Shown here: positions 24,610 to 35,542 of the stretch, piece by piece | Position numbering within the stretch: position 1 is the first letter of the stretch | How the letters are laid out: each line of letters starts with the position of its first letter | Origin: Mya arenaria | Lineage: Eukaryota; Mollusca; Bivalvia; Myida; Myidae | Assembly (NCBI RefSeq): GCF_026914265.1 | Contig: NC_069129.1 | Span: forward strand, 25,527,650-25,591,649 | Reading direction: 5' to 3' | DNA length: 64,000 nt | Notes under the pieces: model-generated | The model's database searches: none | Told to the model about the DNA's origin: nothing | The model's input: only the letters and a program-made list of their open reading frames with translations | Program-made: the position numbers and the translations under genes

Positions 24610-24790
24610 CACTTCGATTTTGACGAAAGCTGACATCTTATAGAGTCACGCTCGAGTCCATTCCTGGGAGGAAACAGTACTGATGTACGTTTTGAGACGT
24701 CATGAGAAAGATCCCCTTTGTGAGGATCAAACTCACAATCTCTTAGATGAAAGACTGACACGTATACCATTAGACTATTCTTGCCTTTAT
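24610..24790 (-). mobile_element. tRNA-derived SINE-like sequence in intron 2, copy A
   Basis: Read on the minus strand it begins near 24780 with GTCTAATGGTATACGTGTC, a box-A-like stretch. About 30 bases later comes GTGAGTTTGATCCTCAC, a box-B-like stretch, and then a unique tail. This is the layout of a tRNA-derived SINE. The homologous intron of copy B holds the same insertion (51285-51475), so it predates the gene duplication. The box B is imperfect, and no independent family member is present here. Confidence 0.55.
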
Positions 24791-24958
24791 TTTTGAAGGC
24801 TGAAATTGATGACGAAGACCTTAAACTTATTTTGGAACCAGAGGCTGCGTCTCTTTTCTGCAACATGCAAAAATTAAATAAAATTGTTAAGCTAGACGGA
24901 ACAGTGGCAATGGAACAATTTCCTGTCGGACTTAGATATATTGTTGCTGATTTAGGCG

Positions 24959-25813
24959 GTAAACGTTTTCTTATATTTATTATATAAAAATATCTAATAT
25001 TAATTTCACATAGTCTTTTGTTATAATATAACTAGTCGTTCTTTTTTCTTCACAATCAATATAAACGAATATAGGAGTACATGTTAAAAGAAATATGGAC
25101 AAGTATCTATGGATTACTTTTTAGATTGTAAGAAATATGAATTCTTATCAATAACACATGTTTTTCAACTTTCCTTTAGCCTTTGTTGAAAAGAAACAGT
25201 TTTGTTGTCCGTGAATATATAAAACACCGATAGGAAATATGTTTTATAAAGAATGTTAGCCAGAAGGCTATAATGAAAAACAGCAAACTTAATTCGGTTC
25301 CTTAGTATTAAAATTGGTAACTGGTCTGACGTAGAGGTTATTTCCGTTTGTAAATGGAAAGCACTGTGTTTGAAAATCCAGACACAAGTGTAGTAGTCGA
25401 AAGAATAAACACAAGTCTAGCGCTTACCGCAGTTCTCAAATGACTGGAAAAAGGCAAACATTTATAAACTGATCGTATGTGTATGGAACATTTTCCACAT
25501 ATCTCCTAAATGGTTTCGCAGCAATTTAATAAGAAATGAATGCAATAATAGTGTTACAGCAACTAAAGGGAATAAACAATGCTAATGACGACATCAGTAT
25601 AAGAATAATATCTTGCACGATATTTGATTGCCTACGTCCGGTCCGAAAGGAATAATATTGGCGGGAACCGGATTAGCTAATTCCATACTAGACAAGTATA
25701 AAACAGATACGATTGCGTGTTAAATTTAATGATGAAATGATGAAATATACTGGTCGTTACATATCAGAAACTACAAACGTTTTAATTTGGTCACTTTATT
25801 TTCGATTTTCAAG
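24959..25813 (+). other. Intron 3 of HSPA12-like copy A
   Basis: Begins GTAAAC and ends 'gattttcaag', splitting a glycine codon of the phosphate-2 motif (phase 1). Parts are alignable with intron 3 of copy B (51639-52813), which is about 320 bp longer. No embedded gene is seen. Confidence 0.75.
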
Positions 25814-26901
25814 GGGGAACAGCTGATTTAGCAGTACATGAAGTTCTAGAGGATCACAATTTGAGAGAGATTGCAAGGTCAGATGGCACCGCATACGGAG
25901 GCATTTTGGTGGACAAGGCGTTTCAAGAATTTATCTCTGATTTTTTTTGACTGAACGTGGTACAGCACTTACTTGAAACGCAAACAGATGCATATATGGA
26001 GATTCAGGAATCATTTGAAGTAAAGAAACGTACCTTTCAAAACGGTACGATTGTTTTCAAATTGCCCGTTATGGAATTAAAAGATGCATTCGAAGCTTGC
26101 GAGGTTTCTTATGACGATGCAATTCGTGAAGCCAATGCAAAGTACACAGGAAAGGCTGAATATATGCGGAATGGTAAGTTAAAAATTTCAGCTGACATCA
26201 TGAAAGGTTTTTTTGACAAGGCAGTTGATGGTATTGTCAGGTTCATCCAACAGATGCGCTCAGACGATGAGCTTGGCTTGATCAACACCGTTTTGATGGT
26301 CTGTGGATTCTCGGAATCGAAATACATCCAAGAACGCATTGAAAATGAAATACCTGGAGTAAGGCTCGTCGTTCCTACCGATCCCGGACTGGCTGTTTTA
26401 AAAGGTGCGGTTTTGTATGGGAAAAAACCACGAGCTATAACAGAAAGAATAGCAAGATTCTCCTATGGGTTTTCCATTGCTAGACCTTTCCGGGACGGAA
26501 TAGATCCGGAAGAACTTAAAATAAAAAAGAATGGAAAGAACCTCTGCACTGAGATTTTCAAAAAATTAATAACACGGGGAGAAATTCTAAAGAAAGGAGA
26601 TGTGTTCGACGATATTGCATGATATACTATTATTACCGATACCTTCTTGAGCCTCATGTTATCATCAAAGCTTCCAGTAGTGGCACAAGTTTATAAATCA
26701 ACAAAAAAGGATCCAAAGTACACCACCGCAGACGAAGAGTGTGAGGAAATAGGAAATCTGATAATACGTCCACCACCTACAGGGTGGCCTCTTTTCAGCG
26801 CTCTTGCTTATGGAATCATTGTCCGTGAAAGTGAACTGCATTCCTTTGCACGCAACGTTGAAACGAAGGAAATATACGAGGCAAAGTTTGACTGCCTCTA
26901 A

Positions 26902-27055
26902 AGTGTCTAAAAGAAGAAGATAAAAAACTGGGCAAGCGGACAATATAAGTTTAACGATTGTATAACAAAAATGAATGTCAATATTTTAAAAGTAACATTT
27001 TGTCTATAAGTCTCTTTACTCGCTGTTTAAACTACGCCTGAATTGTAGTCTTAAC

Positions 27056-27095
<40 letters not shown>

Positions 27096-28740
27096 ATACA
27101 TTCATTTGCATGGAAAATGAAACTATTTAGTCATGCAGAGTGATGTTGACTTTCTAGGACGAATTTGATAGAAATAAATTTGAAAATGTTCCGAAAAGTG
27201 AACAGTCGATAAAAGTTACGTTCAGAGTGTTAATAAAAATATGAAAGCAAAGAAAAAAATAAATTGCAATAGCTATTGCTAAATAACTGTTATACAAAAT
27301 TATTGTTCTATTAACTTATTTCAGCGTCGAGTTATTGGCCGTTTACAAACTAAATTAATTTTTATTAATTAGATTTGTTCTAATTTAATTGTTACTCGCT
27401 TTGCTGATTAATTATGTTAATGTACTTCTCCACCAAATTAAACTGGAATAAATATGGGTTTTTGCGATAATATCAATAACTCGATAAATTCCAATACGGA
27501 ACAGAAGTGATGCGTGAGGGGTAGTCATAGCGATATTTTCTTTATATTATATATAACATGTGTGGCCTGTTTGGAAACATTTCAATAGTTCCTTATACAG
27601 TGTGTGTATACCACCTGATAAAATGCTACGTCGGAAGGCAATATTTTGCTTCAAATGAAGACTTTAAACAAAGATAACTTCACTATTTCTTCACCATTTT
27701 AAATGAAACATAGCGCAGTCTACGCCGCTTACGGAGCCCTACCTCCAGTCGTTTACCAGAGTTTGATTGAGAGTTTAGTTTCTTTAAACACTTCGACAAA
27801 CCTTTTTACAATACGGAATGGTAAAGGTAAAATGGTGTAGTAAAAGAAAAGATATCTTTGTTTTAAGTCTTTATCTTAAGCAAAATGATGCTTTCTGACG
27901 TAGCATATATGACGTTGTTTATCACGTGGTATACACACACTGTCATAGCTTTATGTGTGTTAAAATGAATAAAAAAATCATGATGTATTTAGTTCATGAT
28001 TACAATTAAACTATGGGTTGTGTAAACCTGGTATCACACCTTTTCATCAGCTCACTTTACTCATGCAGATTGTTTAAGCAGATTGTTCATAATTTGATGA
28101 TAAAGTGCATGTGGTAATTATTGATCTAGTGTATTCTCTAATTATAGAATATTTGCTTTTGTAAATAATGTAATGTAAACTGTTTCTTATAAAAGCTGGC
28201 TGTCATTGAATCAATATACATTTAAAAGTACTACTAATTGCGACTACTCTAGTATTGTTTAACATAAAACTCGTTATTTTTTGTTATGAAATTCATATCA
28301 ATGATAGTGAAATGTACATGTATTACCATGTATTATATAAATAAACAGTTGATTTGAAATGGTCTCCGTTTAAAACCAAGTTAAACCGGACGGTTGTTTT
28401 TGTCATCGAAAACAGATGTCTCCCCCTGTGGTTGTGTTATTTAGACACGACATTGAACATTAGGAATTAGAAAAGAATATGAATGGAAACACAAACATCG
28501 GAACATGCACAGAAGGTACCTACTGCTGCTGACATCTGAATAAAATGTTTGAGACTTGGAAGCCTCTATCCTCATGTAATGGTAGTCTAGTTAAACTGAT
28601 TCACTCCATGTAAAGTGTATATTGAAAGTCAAGTTTGAAATATGACTGACTTATAATTAGTACATTTCATATGTACTTTCCATTTTATTGAGTTCATTCG
28701 TCTGCTGAACACTACTGTGTTCTGTATGCTACTGTAACAT
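26902..28740. other. Downstream of HSPA12-like copy A; alignable with 53908-55590
   Basis: Long tracts match the DNA downstream of copy B, for example 'gcgataatatcaata' (27463 and 54635), 'tttgtaaataatg' (28158 and 54979) and 'cctcgactagggacac' (28757 and 55604). A (TGA)n microsatellite is found only in this copy. An AATAAA lies near 27174, but I cannot assign the 3' end of the transcript. Confidence 0.6.
27056..27096. repeat. (TGA)n microsatellite
   Basis: About 13 uninterrupted trinucleotide units. The equivalent place in the duplicate (about 54030) has no such run, so the expansion is specific to copy A. Confidence 0.95.
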
Positions 28741-28744
28741 AAAA

Positions 28745-30345
28745 TTGGCGACGGATCCTCGACTAGGGACACGTGGCCTAGACGCTGTACTTTGTGTTTA
28801 CAAATATTCAAAATTCTCCAAGTGATTCAAGAGATATGGAGCGTACACAAAATATAGTCATGTGACCCTTGACCTCTAAGAGGGACATTGACCTTGAATT
28901 GAGCTACTTGTTAAATGCGATTTATACATCGTCTTAATATGGTGAACATTTGTGGAAAGTAATTACAAAATTTTCAAGCGGTTAAAATGATATGGAGCGA
29001 ACACGAAATGTTGTCATATGACCTTTGACCTCTAGGTGTGACCTTGACCTTGAACCGAGTTTGTTGTTACATGCGTTCTGCATATCGTTTCATAATGATT
29101 AACTATTGTGGGTTGTTATTTACAAAACCTTCAAGCGGTTCACGACATATGGAGCAGACACGTAATGTTGTCGGTTGACCTTTCACCTCTAGGTGTGACC
29201 TTGATCTTAAACAGAACTGGTTGTAACATGAACTCTGCACAACGTCTTTATATTGTAAATATGCTTCTGTGGACATTTGGAATTGCATCAGAGTTGTACT
29301 ACTTACTTTCATTCCAATAGTTCTAAATGCTCATCCATACATAATCTGATTCTTGAGGTTTGTGTTGAAGTAGTCAATTTACAATTGCTTGTTAACAGTT
29401 TTTGCGCTGCTACTGTTATTGATAAACCATAGGTTCTTGAAGTTGTACTGTTTGAACTTGAAATATTGAAGATTGAAATTGAAATGAGAAATGTTGTTTT
29501 TCCTTGTTCCACATTCGATTAATTAGACGCCATTCTGACAGAGACTGAAAGAAAGAGCCAGATGTTTTACAATATGGTAAACATTTATGGTTTATTTCAA
29601 AATCATTCAAGCGGTTCACGAGATTTGGAGAGGACACGGTATATAGTCATATTATAGTAATATGAACTTTGACCTAATGGGTGACTTTGACCTTGAACTG
29701 AGCTAGTTGCAACATGCGCCATGCACATCGTCTCAAAATGGTGAATATCTGTGGGAAGTATTTTTAAAATCCTTGAAGCAGTTCCAGATATATGAAGCAG
29801 ACACGAAATATTGTCATATGACATTTGACCTCTAGGTGTGACATGGTGAACATTTGAGGCAAGTAATAAAAAATATTTCGAGCGGTTCAAGAGATATGGA
29901 GCGGACACGAAATGTCGTCATATCGACTTTGACCAAGTGTGACCTTGGTCTTGAACAGGGCTTGTTGAAACATGGGCTCTGTACATCGTTCCAATATGGT
30001 TATCATTTGTTGGTAGTTATTTCAAAATCCCTCCAACGGTTCAGGAGATATTGAGCAGACACGAAATCTAGCATTATTATAGTCATGTGACATTTGACCT
30101 AGGACCGAACTGGTTGTAACATGCGCTCTGCACATCGTTTTAATATGGTGGACATTTGTGGCGAGTTATTTCAAAATCCCTCAAATGGTTCAAAAGAGTG
30201 GACACGAAATATATGCATATGACCTTTGACCTCTCAGGCATTGACCTTGAACCGAACTGGTTATGACAGATCGACAGACGGACAAGTCAAGCAAAAACAA
30301 TTTGTCTATCCATTTATGCGGGGAGATATAAATATCAAAAGATTA
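28745..30345. repeat. Tandem-core interspersed repeat, copy A (pearl-like)
   Basis: A succession of diverged units of roughly 130-170 bp. The consensus runs: ttcaagagatatggagcg, gacacgaaatgttgtcatatg, acctttgacctctaggtgtg, accttgaccttgaaccgagc, ttgtaacatgcgctctgcac, atcgtctcaatatggtgaac, atttgtgg. It ends with 'gacagatcgacagacggac' and a small stem (about 30290-30330, tgtctaycc ... gcggggaga). A tandem core inside conserved flanks is the layout of bivalve 'pearl' elements, later linked to Helentron-type rolling-circle elements; this assignment is an inference. The same element lies at 55600-58330. Confidence 0.7.
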
Positions 30346-30857
30346 AATGACACAATAAAATTAGACACATTTAATCGATGAATATTTATAGCCTTACAAT
30401 CTGAATCACAAACTTTGTCAACACCATACATACAATAAACAAGGGCACTTCCATGAAAATCATAGGAGTGGTTCCTTATAGGAGAGATTTTTCCTATTGG
30501 CAGTATTTATTGGCAGTTTATACTCCTTAAATATAATTTATACTGGAAATTGTATTTTAAGCTTTAGAATTGTACTGAAAGTCGATTTTTATATATAATA
30601 TTATGATGAAACTATTTAGATTTTTTTCTGAAGTCCATGAAAATCTATTGTTTCATCAGACATACATATTCAGTATGTATCAAATAAGCTGATAAATTAA
30701 ATATTGACTAGGTAACCTTTTTGGAAAGACATGAAAACAAATGAGTGATATTAAATAAAATCCAATGCTCCCTACTTTTTTAAGAAAGTGCCAGAGAGTT
30801 TATTTTTTTCTTGTCCTTAAAACGAAAAGGCAACCCCTAACCCAGCAAGCAAGGCTA

Positions 30858-31135
30858 AATGGGTCCCATATGGGCTGAATCTGGGCAAAAAGCCCATATG
30901 GGGCCCATATAGGACCCATATGGTTGAGAATGCCCAGATGGGACCCAGATGGGACCCATATAGCTGTTCATCTATATTAATTGGATATACAAAGGGAAAC
31001 AAAGATCATTGTTATATGAAAATATGTAAACATCGATACTATGTGAAAAAAGTTCATTATTTCATGAATCGGATTCACATCTTTTGACATGATATGCCCC
31101 AGATAGGTCCCATATGGGTCCCATATACTCGGCAT
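30858..31135. repeat. Left subterminal array of GGGNCCCATATGGG palindromes
   Basis: Repeated variants of CCCATATGGG, CCCATATAGG and CCCAGATGGG separated by GGGCCC, GGGTCCC or GGGACCC occur at 30858-30963 and again at 31095-31130. The array mirrors the one at the right end. Such subterminal repeats are often binding sites for the mobilising transposase in DNA transposons. Confidence 0.8.
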
Positions 31136-31374
31136 TATCATTATAGTAGGGCAGTGTTAGATGGTAAGGCACGATGTTGTGGCGATGATACATAAATACA
31201 CAAGGAACAAATATTTTTCCGTATTTTCATTTTTTTATTACTTCTTAAATATAAACCTTTTGCATTTGTGTTTTTAGTAGCAATTTAGTCACAAATAAAA
31301 AAAATATGCAGAAAAAATTGTCACGTGACATTTTATAGACGCGCGGATGATGAACGTGATTGAGTGAAAAAACA

Positions 31375-31401
31375 ATGGTTAAATTCATCTTTAAAGAAAA
31401 G
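31375..31401 (+). other. Possible first coding exon inside the TIR element
   Basis: An ATG followed by eight codons (MVKFIFKEK) runs directly into a strong donor, GTAAGG. It lies about 240 bp after the left array and upstream of the DUF4806-like exons on the same strand. This is a guess at a 5' exon based only on the start codon and the donor. Confidence 0.2.
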
Positions 31402-31738
31402 GTAAGGGTTCTTATTCAACTTTTAAAGCAACTTGTATTTATATTTATAGTAATTTGATTTTAAACAAGTGAATTACTGATGAATTTCTTGTAGAAGTAT
31501 TGTTTGTTCTACGATTTTGTATTTTGTCATATAATTTCGCGATAATTTATAAATTATAAAGTAAAGGCATTCGGGATGGCAGATGCCAAAACAAAACAAA
31601 ACTAAATAAAAACAACGGCAAATTAATGGTTCATGCAGGTGTGGGGAACCTATTTACATATAGACCTCCAAAGAGATTTTAACATTCTTCTCTCTTGAAT
31701 GGATTCTGACAATCATTAATCTTTTATCCAATTTAAAA

Positions 31739-31901
31739 GTGCACCAAGGATCGAGGCTGTACGAGGATATGAGCCAGGGTGCCACTGATGCTAATGGTGA
31801 TGATGAGGATGATGGCCCTGTTACAGTCAAGACCAACACCCCCCAACATTCCATCTACCTGTTCATTATTCGATGCTCGGCAGAGCAGAATCCAAAAAGG
31901 T
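31739..31901 (+). other. Possible exon inside the TIR element
   Basis: After an acceptor-like 'ccaatttaaaag' there is a continuous frame rich in D, G and T (SRLYEDMSQGATDANGDDED...), ending near a possible donor 'aaaaag|gtaaat' at about 31901. It lies on the same strand and upstream of the DUF4806-like exons and could belong to the same gene. I recognise no domain in it. Confidence 0.3.
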
Positions 31902-32075
31902 AAATAGAAAATGTTAATGGAATGTAGTACGGTTTTCATAATTGAACCTTGCATCTTTATATTATTATAAACATTAACAAACAGCCAATCACATTATTGG
32001 TTTAATGGTTCACTGTTTATTACCTGAAGTGTCTTGTTTAAATTTTTATTTTTGACAGAATGTTATTTGTTCCAG

Positions 32076-33167
32076 ATCAGGACACCTGGATCTTTGTGAT
32101 TTTGGAAAACCAGCAGGAGCAATTGCGATAGCATACGCAGCTCCTGCGTCTCATCCTGGCGAGAGGTTCAGCACAAGATGCAGTTCCGAGTGAGTTGCCA
32201 GAGGAGATATTTTTCCCCCTCAAAACTGGTGGATTTGGCAGCCTTCAAAGAGCGAAAGTCACAAGCGAATGCTGCAACATCCATTGTAAGTTTCCCAAAC
32301 ATAGTTGACTGATATTTTTTATGAGGTGTCTTTAAATTTAAAAATGCATAATTTGAGCTTTAAAATTACATTTTGAAGTGACATTATTCATTTAAGTTTG
32401 TTTTTGAAACGTGATCTGATATTATCAATATAAGGGCAGGCACACAAACTGAGCCAGTATAGGGGGCGCTGACAGTGCTTCAAATTTTAATATTTAATTG
32501 TACCACATTGAGTGTGATACTATGGTTCTGCTTGAAAGTTTTTGCTGTTTTGCATTTATATGTGGATTTACAAGCATTTTCATTTTTTGTTCAAGGTAAA
32601 ATACTTGGCAGAATATGGTGGGAGTGACACAGTGGACACGTTTTCCCGGATAATGAAGACGGTGTTGACAACAAATCTGGCCCGCCAATACAACCTAAAG
32701 GAAACCAAACAAAAAAAGAAACTGGACAGACTCCACTTGATAAACATCTTTTTCAGTAGGTGGTTTTGTTGTTGTATATATTAAGGTGTGCTAAATGAAA
32801 CTACCTATGCTGTGCATATACATCAATGGATTTTTAAAAAAATATAACTGAGTATTAGTGTTAAAAAATGACAAACTTTTTAAGATACCTAAATTTATCT
32901 GCCTAGCTAAAATTGCCATATATAGTTGACGATAAAATGCTGCTTATTTATTACTAAACATTTGATAATCACTTTGATGAAATAACTGTCTCAGATATTC
33001 ATTTATCCACTAACACTATTTACAGGATGTCAATAATTGAACCCAGCAACACACTTTAGAACCGCAAGGAAATGGAGGGGGCCATATAGAAGTGGCTTTC
33101 CGAGTCGCGGAGTCGTGAGGTTGGCCGCAAAGACCGAGCAAGAGTCACTCCGATGCTTCCGGAGTAG
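32076..33167 (+). pseudogene. Decayed gene with a DUF4806-like domain, carried by the TIR element
   Basis: Three exon-like blocks: 32076-32285 (donor GTAAGT), 32596-32755 (acceptor ttgttcaag, donor GTAGGT) and 33026-33167. Block 1 contains LPEEIFFPLKT and, one frame over, VDLAAFKERKSQANAATSI. Block 2 reads VKYLAEYGGSDTVDTFSRIM and then LTTNLARQYNLK. Block 3 has NRKEMEGAI, a TAG, then KWLSESRSRE. This order (LPLKT, then IGG, R-ML-LTN-LA-Q-NW, then a basic EGAIKKWL tail) is what I know of Pfam DUF4806 proteins, which have no established function and are abundant in invertebrates. The frame change in block 1 and stops in blocks 1 and 3 show it is not functional as it stands. Its role in the element is unknown; it could be element-borne or captured. 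Confidence 0.6.
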
Positions 33168-35255
33168 AATGTTGACTTATTTACTTACCATAAAATTTAC
33201 GATTCCACGAACCACGAACATACGGATTTACGACTCAGAATTAAACCAGCAAAACTTGTCAGACTATTTTTCAAATTGATAATATACAATATGTATGCTT
33301 CTATTGTTTTATCATAAACACATCAATGTCGTGTGACATGTTATGTAGTTTGTATGCAAAATGTATCACAATAATGTAATAATGAGATATCTCCAACTTT
33401 TCCCCTAAATTTTCATATCATTAAGGGCTTCAAGAAGGGCATTTCTTATCTATATTTATAGGCAAATCCATGTTGCTTTTACTTTTTTGTATAAACATAA
33501 GACAAACTGTCCATGACTAATAAGAGACCCATCAACAAGACAAATATGTTTAGTTCACATTTGGATGATTGTTCTAAAGAAGACTCTTAATAAGCGAAAC
33601 CTGTTGACATTGAATAATTATCATAATATCTCAGAATGATGTCGGTTTTTGTTTTACTATAATATTTTCTTATCCTGGGTACACCATTTTAAACTTTGAT
33701 ACACTCAAAATAAACTTATTTTAAGATGAAGTAAGGAATTTGGCTGAATGAAATAAGCTACTTACGGGTGTTACGCTTAAGAACTTTCGAGAAATTGGGG
33801 CCAGATGACTTTAATTATATCAACCCCATTTATTTCCCTGGCGATAACAGTGATCCCAGATTTGTATATGGTAGATACATTTTTTAACCTATGGATTGAG
33901 CGTGAATATATTAATAAATTCTTCTTGATATACAACAATGAATCGAGTCTAAATGATATAATTTTATTATGTAAATATTTGTTATAACTTATATGCTGTT
34001 GCTCTACTTTTGTTTCATATGTATTTTGTAATGTAACTCAACATACATGGAGGAAATACGGATATATATATGTTTTAACATTCAGTCATGTCAGTTCACT
34101 AGTCAGTATTACAAGGTACATTAATTGTGTTAGTCAATAGCTCTGGTTTGTGTTTAATTTTTTCTCCTTTTAAATTCTTTTTTATTTTACATGTATGATT
34201 TGTGTGATTGAATCCACTGTACCAATGAACTTGAAACTGTTATTTCATTTCTGGTTTGAAACGCTGCTTTATGTCTAAGCAATATTGTTATACTTGAATG
34301 TGTAGATGCACTCCATGCTCTGTTTATTAGAATTGTGCGTCTTTCGATTAGTGTATTTTTTTTAAAACACATTCTTTAAAGCATTCGGAGCTCCGCGGCC
34401 ATTTTTATCGAAAACAACCTTAGATGTATGCCGGTACATCAGTTAAATTTCTTAATTATATCATTAATTAAATGTAGGGTTTTAGAATTGTTTTTATTAA
34501 TCTAAGTTTAAATTGATTGCCAGTGAAGTGTAATATTGCAATCATAATTAAGATTCCCAAGAGTTAAGTCATAAAGTTTAACTGCTAAAAAAAATTACTA
34601 CGCGATCTACTTGCAGCGGACTTAAACGTACCGCTTTTTGAGTATGTAAACCGTCCAAATACATCAGAGGTTGTTTTTGATAAAATGGCCGAGGAGCTCC
34701 GAATGTCGTTAAAGCCTTTAAAAAGTGTGTTTTTTTACATGTAATTTTTGACACACTTTTTCAGTTTGACAGCTTTAACTGACAGATACAATCAATAAAA
34801 CAAAGTCTTCACTTATAATTAAGTTATTAATCAAATTACCATATAAATGTACTAGATAGTTTTAGCTTGGTATTGTCAAACCAAACTGAAAAAAATGTGT
34901 CATAATTTCAGTGACATTTGTGTGCCACTTTTATATTGCCAGTATTACGCAAAATCTTAGCATTGTCAGTATGTAATTTTTGTTGTCTTTTTTAGTGTAC
35001 ATCTTGTTTTACATTTCTAATGTTTTCATGTTAATAAACTTAATAAGATTATTGCTATCTTTGTTGTGTAATGAAATATTATGTTGACATTATGTCATTT
35101 GTACTTCTCAACATAGCTGTTTGTAGAGATAATCAATGAAAGGATAGTAATGCAATAGGTGAACACTCAAGATCAAATATTTTAGGTAATTGGAATCAAT
35201 ATATTATAACCTGTAATAACAAAAGTAACGGTTTACCCCAAATTAATTGCTTAGG
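33168..35255. other. Non-coding interior of the TIR element
   Basis: AT-rich, with no coding signal of more than about 60 codons. It contains the MITE at 34382-34705. Short phrases resembling 'agactcttaataagcgaaacctgttgac' (about 33580) are not recognised. Confidence 0.5.
34382..34705. mobile_element. 324-bp MITE nested in the TIR element
   Basis: Ends are CATTCGGAGCTCC at the left and GGAGCTCCGAATG at the right. Inverted similarity continues inward for about 50 bp (cggccatttttatcgaaaac, aacctYWGATGTAT). TTAAAG occurs on both sides (left adjacent, right three bases away), so the target may be TTAA-like. No coding capacity. Confidence 0.8.
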
Positions 35256-35530
35256 TAGGGCATATAGAGCCCACAAATACCATGTGGGACCCATATGGGT
35301 CCCATATCAAGCCCTGTTCAAAAACCCATGTGGGGCCCATATGGGTCCTAAATCGAGCCCAGTTCCAAAACCCATGTGGGGCCCATATGGGTCCCACATT
35401 CAGCCCATATGGGTTGCCCATATGGGACCCACATGGAGCCCTGTTGCAAAACCCATGTGGGGCCCAGATGGGTAGCCCATATGGGACCCATATGGTAACC
35501 CATGTGGGACCCATATGGGTCCCATAAGTT
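35256..35530. repeat. Right subterminal array of CCCATATGGG palindromes
   Basis: At least seven exact CCCATATGGG decamers plus several CCCATGTGGG variants, joined by GGGNCCC spacers. A longer unit (agcccWgttScaaaacccatg, then tggggcccaKatggg) recurs three times, at about 35312, 35358 and 35437. The high density of palindromes on both strands also creates the G/P/W-rich open frames seen here, which I do not call as genes. Confidence 0.9.
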
Positions 35531-35542
35531 TTGCTGGCTGGG

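Larger units (their letters stand above)
23761..26901 (+). pseudogene. HSPA12-like Hsp70 family gene, copy A (two in-frame TGA codons)
   Basis: Four exons, placed by alignment with the intact copy at 50390-53907: 23761-24117, 24241-24459, 24799-24958 and 25814-26901 (TAA). All introns begin GT and end AG, with phases 0, 0 and 1. HSPA12 proteins are divergent Hsp70s with an N-terminal actin-like ATPase. Visible here are the phosphate-1 motif AAIDFGTTFTGYAF, LEPEAAS, and VADLGG joined across intron 3 to GTADL. Two TGA codons interrupt exon 4, at 25948 (Gly290 in copy B) and 26620 (Arg516). The adenosine-motif glycine is also changed (VCGFSES instead of VGGFSES). All length differences from copy B are multiples of three. 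It is most likely a young or still-decaying pseudogene; stop read-through is a less likely alternative. The open frame extends upstream of 23761 to 23581, but only the ATG at 23761 is supported by copy B. Confidence 0.85.
30841..35542. mobile_element. 4.7-kb TIR element with CCCATATGGG arrays and a DUF4806-like gene
   Basis: The ends are inverted: CCCAGCAAGCAAGGCTAAATG at the left (first 20 bases CCCAGCAAGCAAGGCTAAAT) and, in inverse, CCCAGCCAGCAAAACTTATG at the right, each followed by GGGNCCCATATGGG. The duplicate locus at about 58930 has an empty site of exactly matching length (ggcaacctttcagtccc versus ggcaacccctaa...aagtccc). This fixes both boundaries and implies at most a 2-bp AA target duplication. 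The interior holds a decayed spliced gene and one nested MITE. I see no recognisable transposase. It is best described as a DNA transposon of unassigned superfamily, inserted after the segmental duplication. Confidence 0.8.

Noticed and set aside
24725-24780. A functional tRNA gene in intron 2 of HSPA12-like copy A
   Set aside because: Box A and box B are recognisable but box B is degenerate and the acceptor stem does not pair; a SINE head fits better.
25948-26622. Selenocysteine at the two TGA codons of HSPA12-like copy A
   Set aside because: Copy B has Gly and Arg at these positions, not Cys or Sec, and I see no SECIS-like structure downstream. Loss of function is simpler.
28629-29908. Several 60-101 aa minus-strand frames across the tandem repeat core
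   Set aside because: They are shadows of the tandem units and are not conserved between copies A and B.
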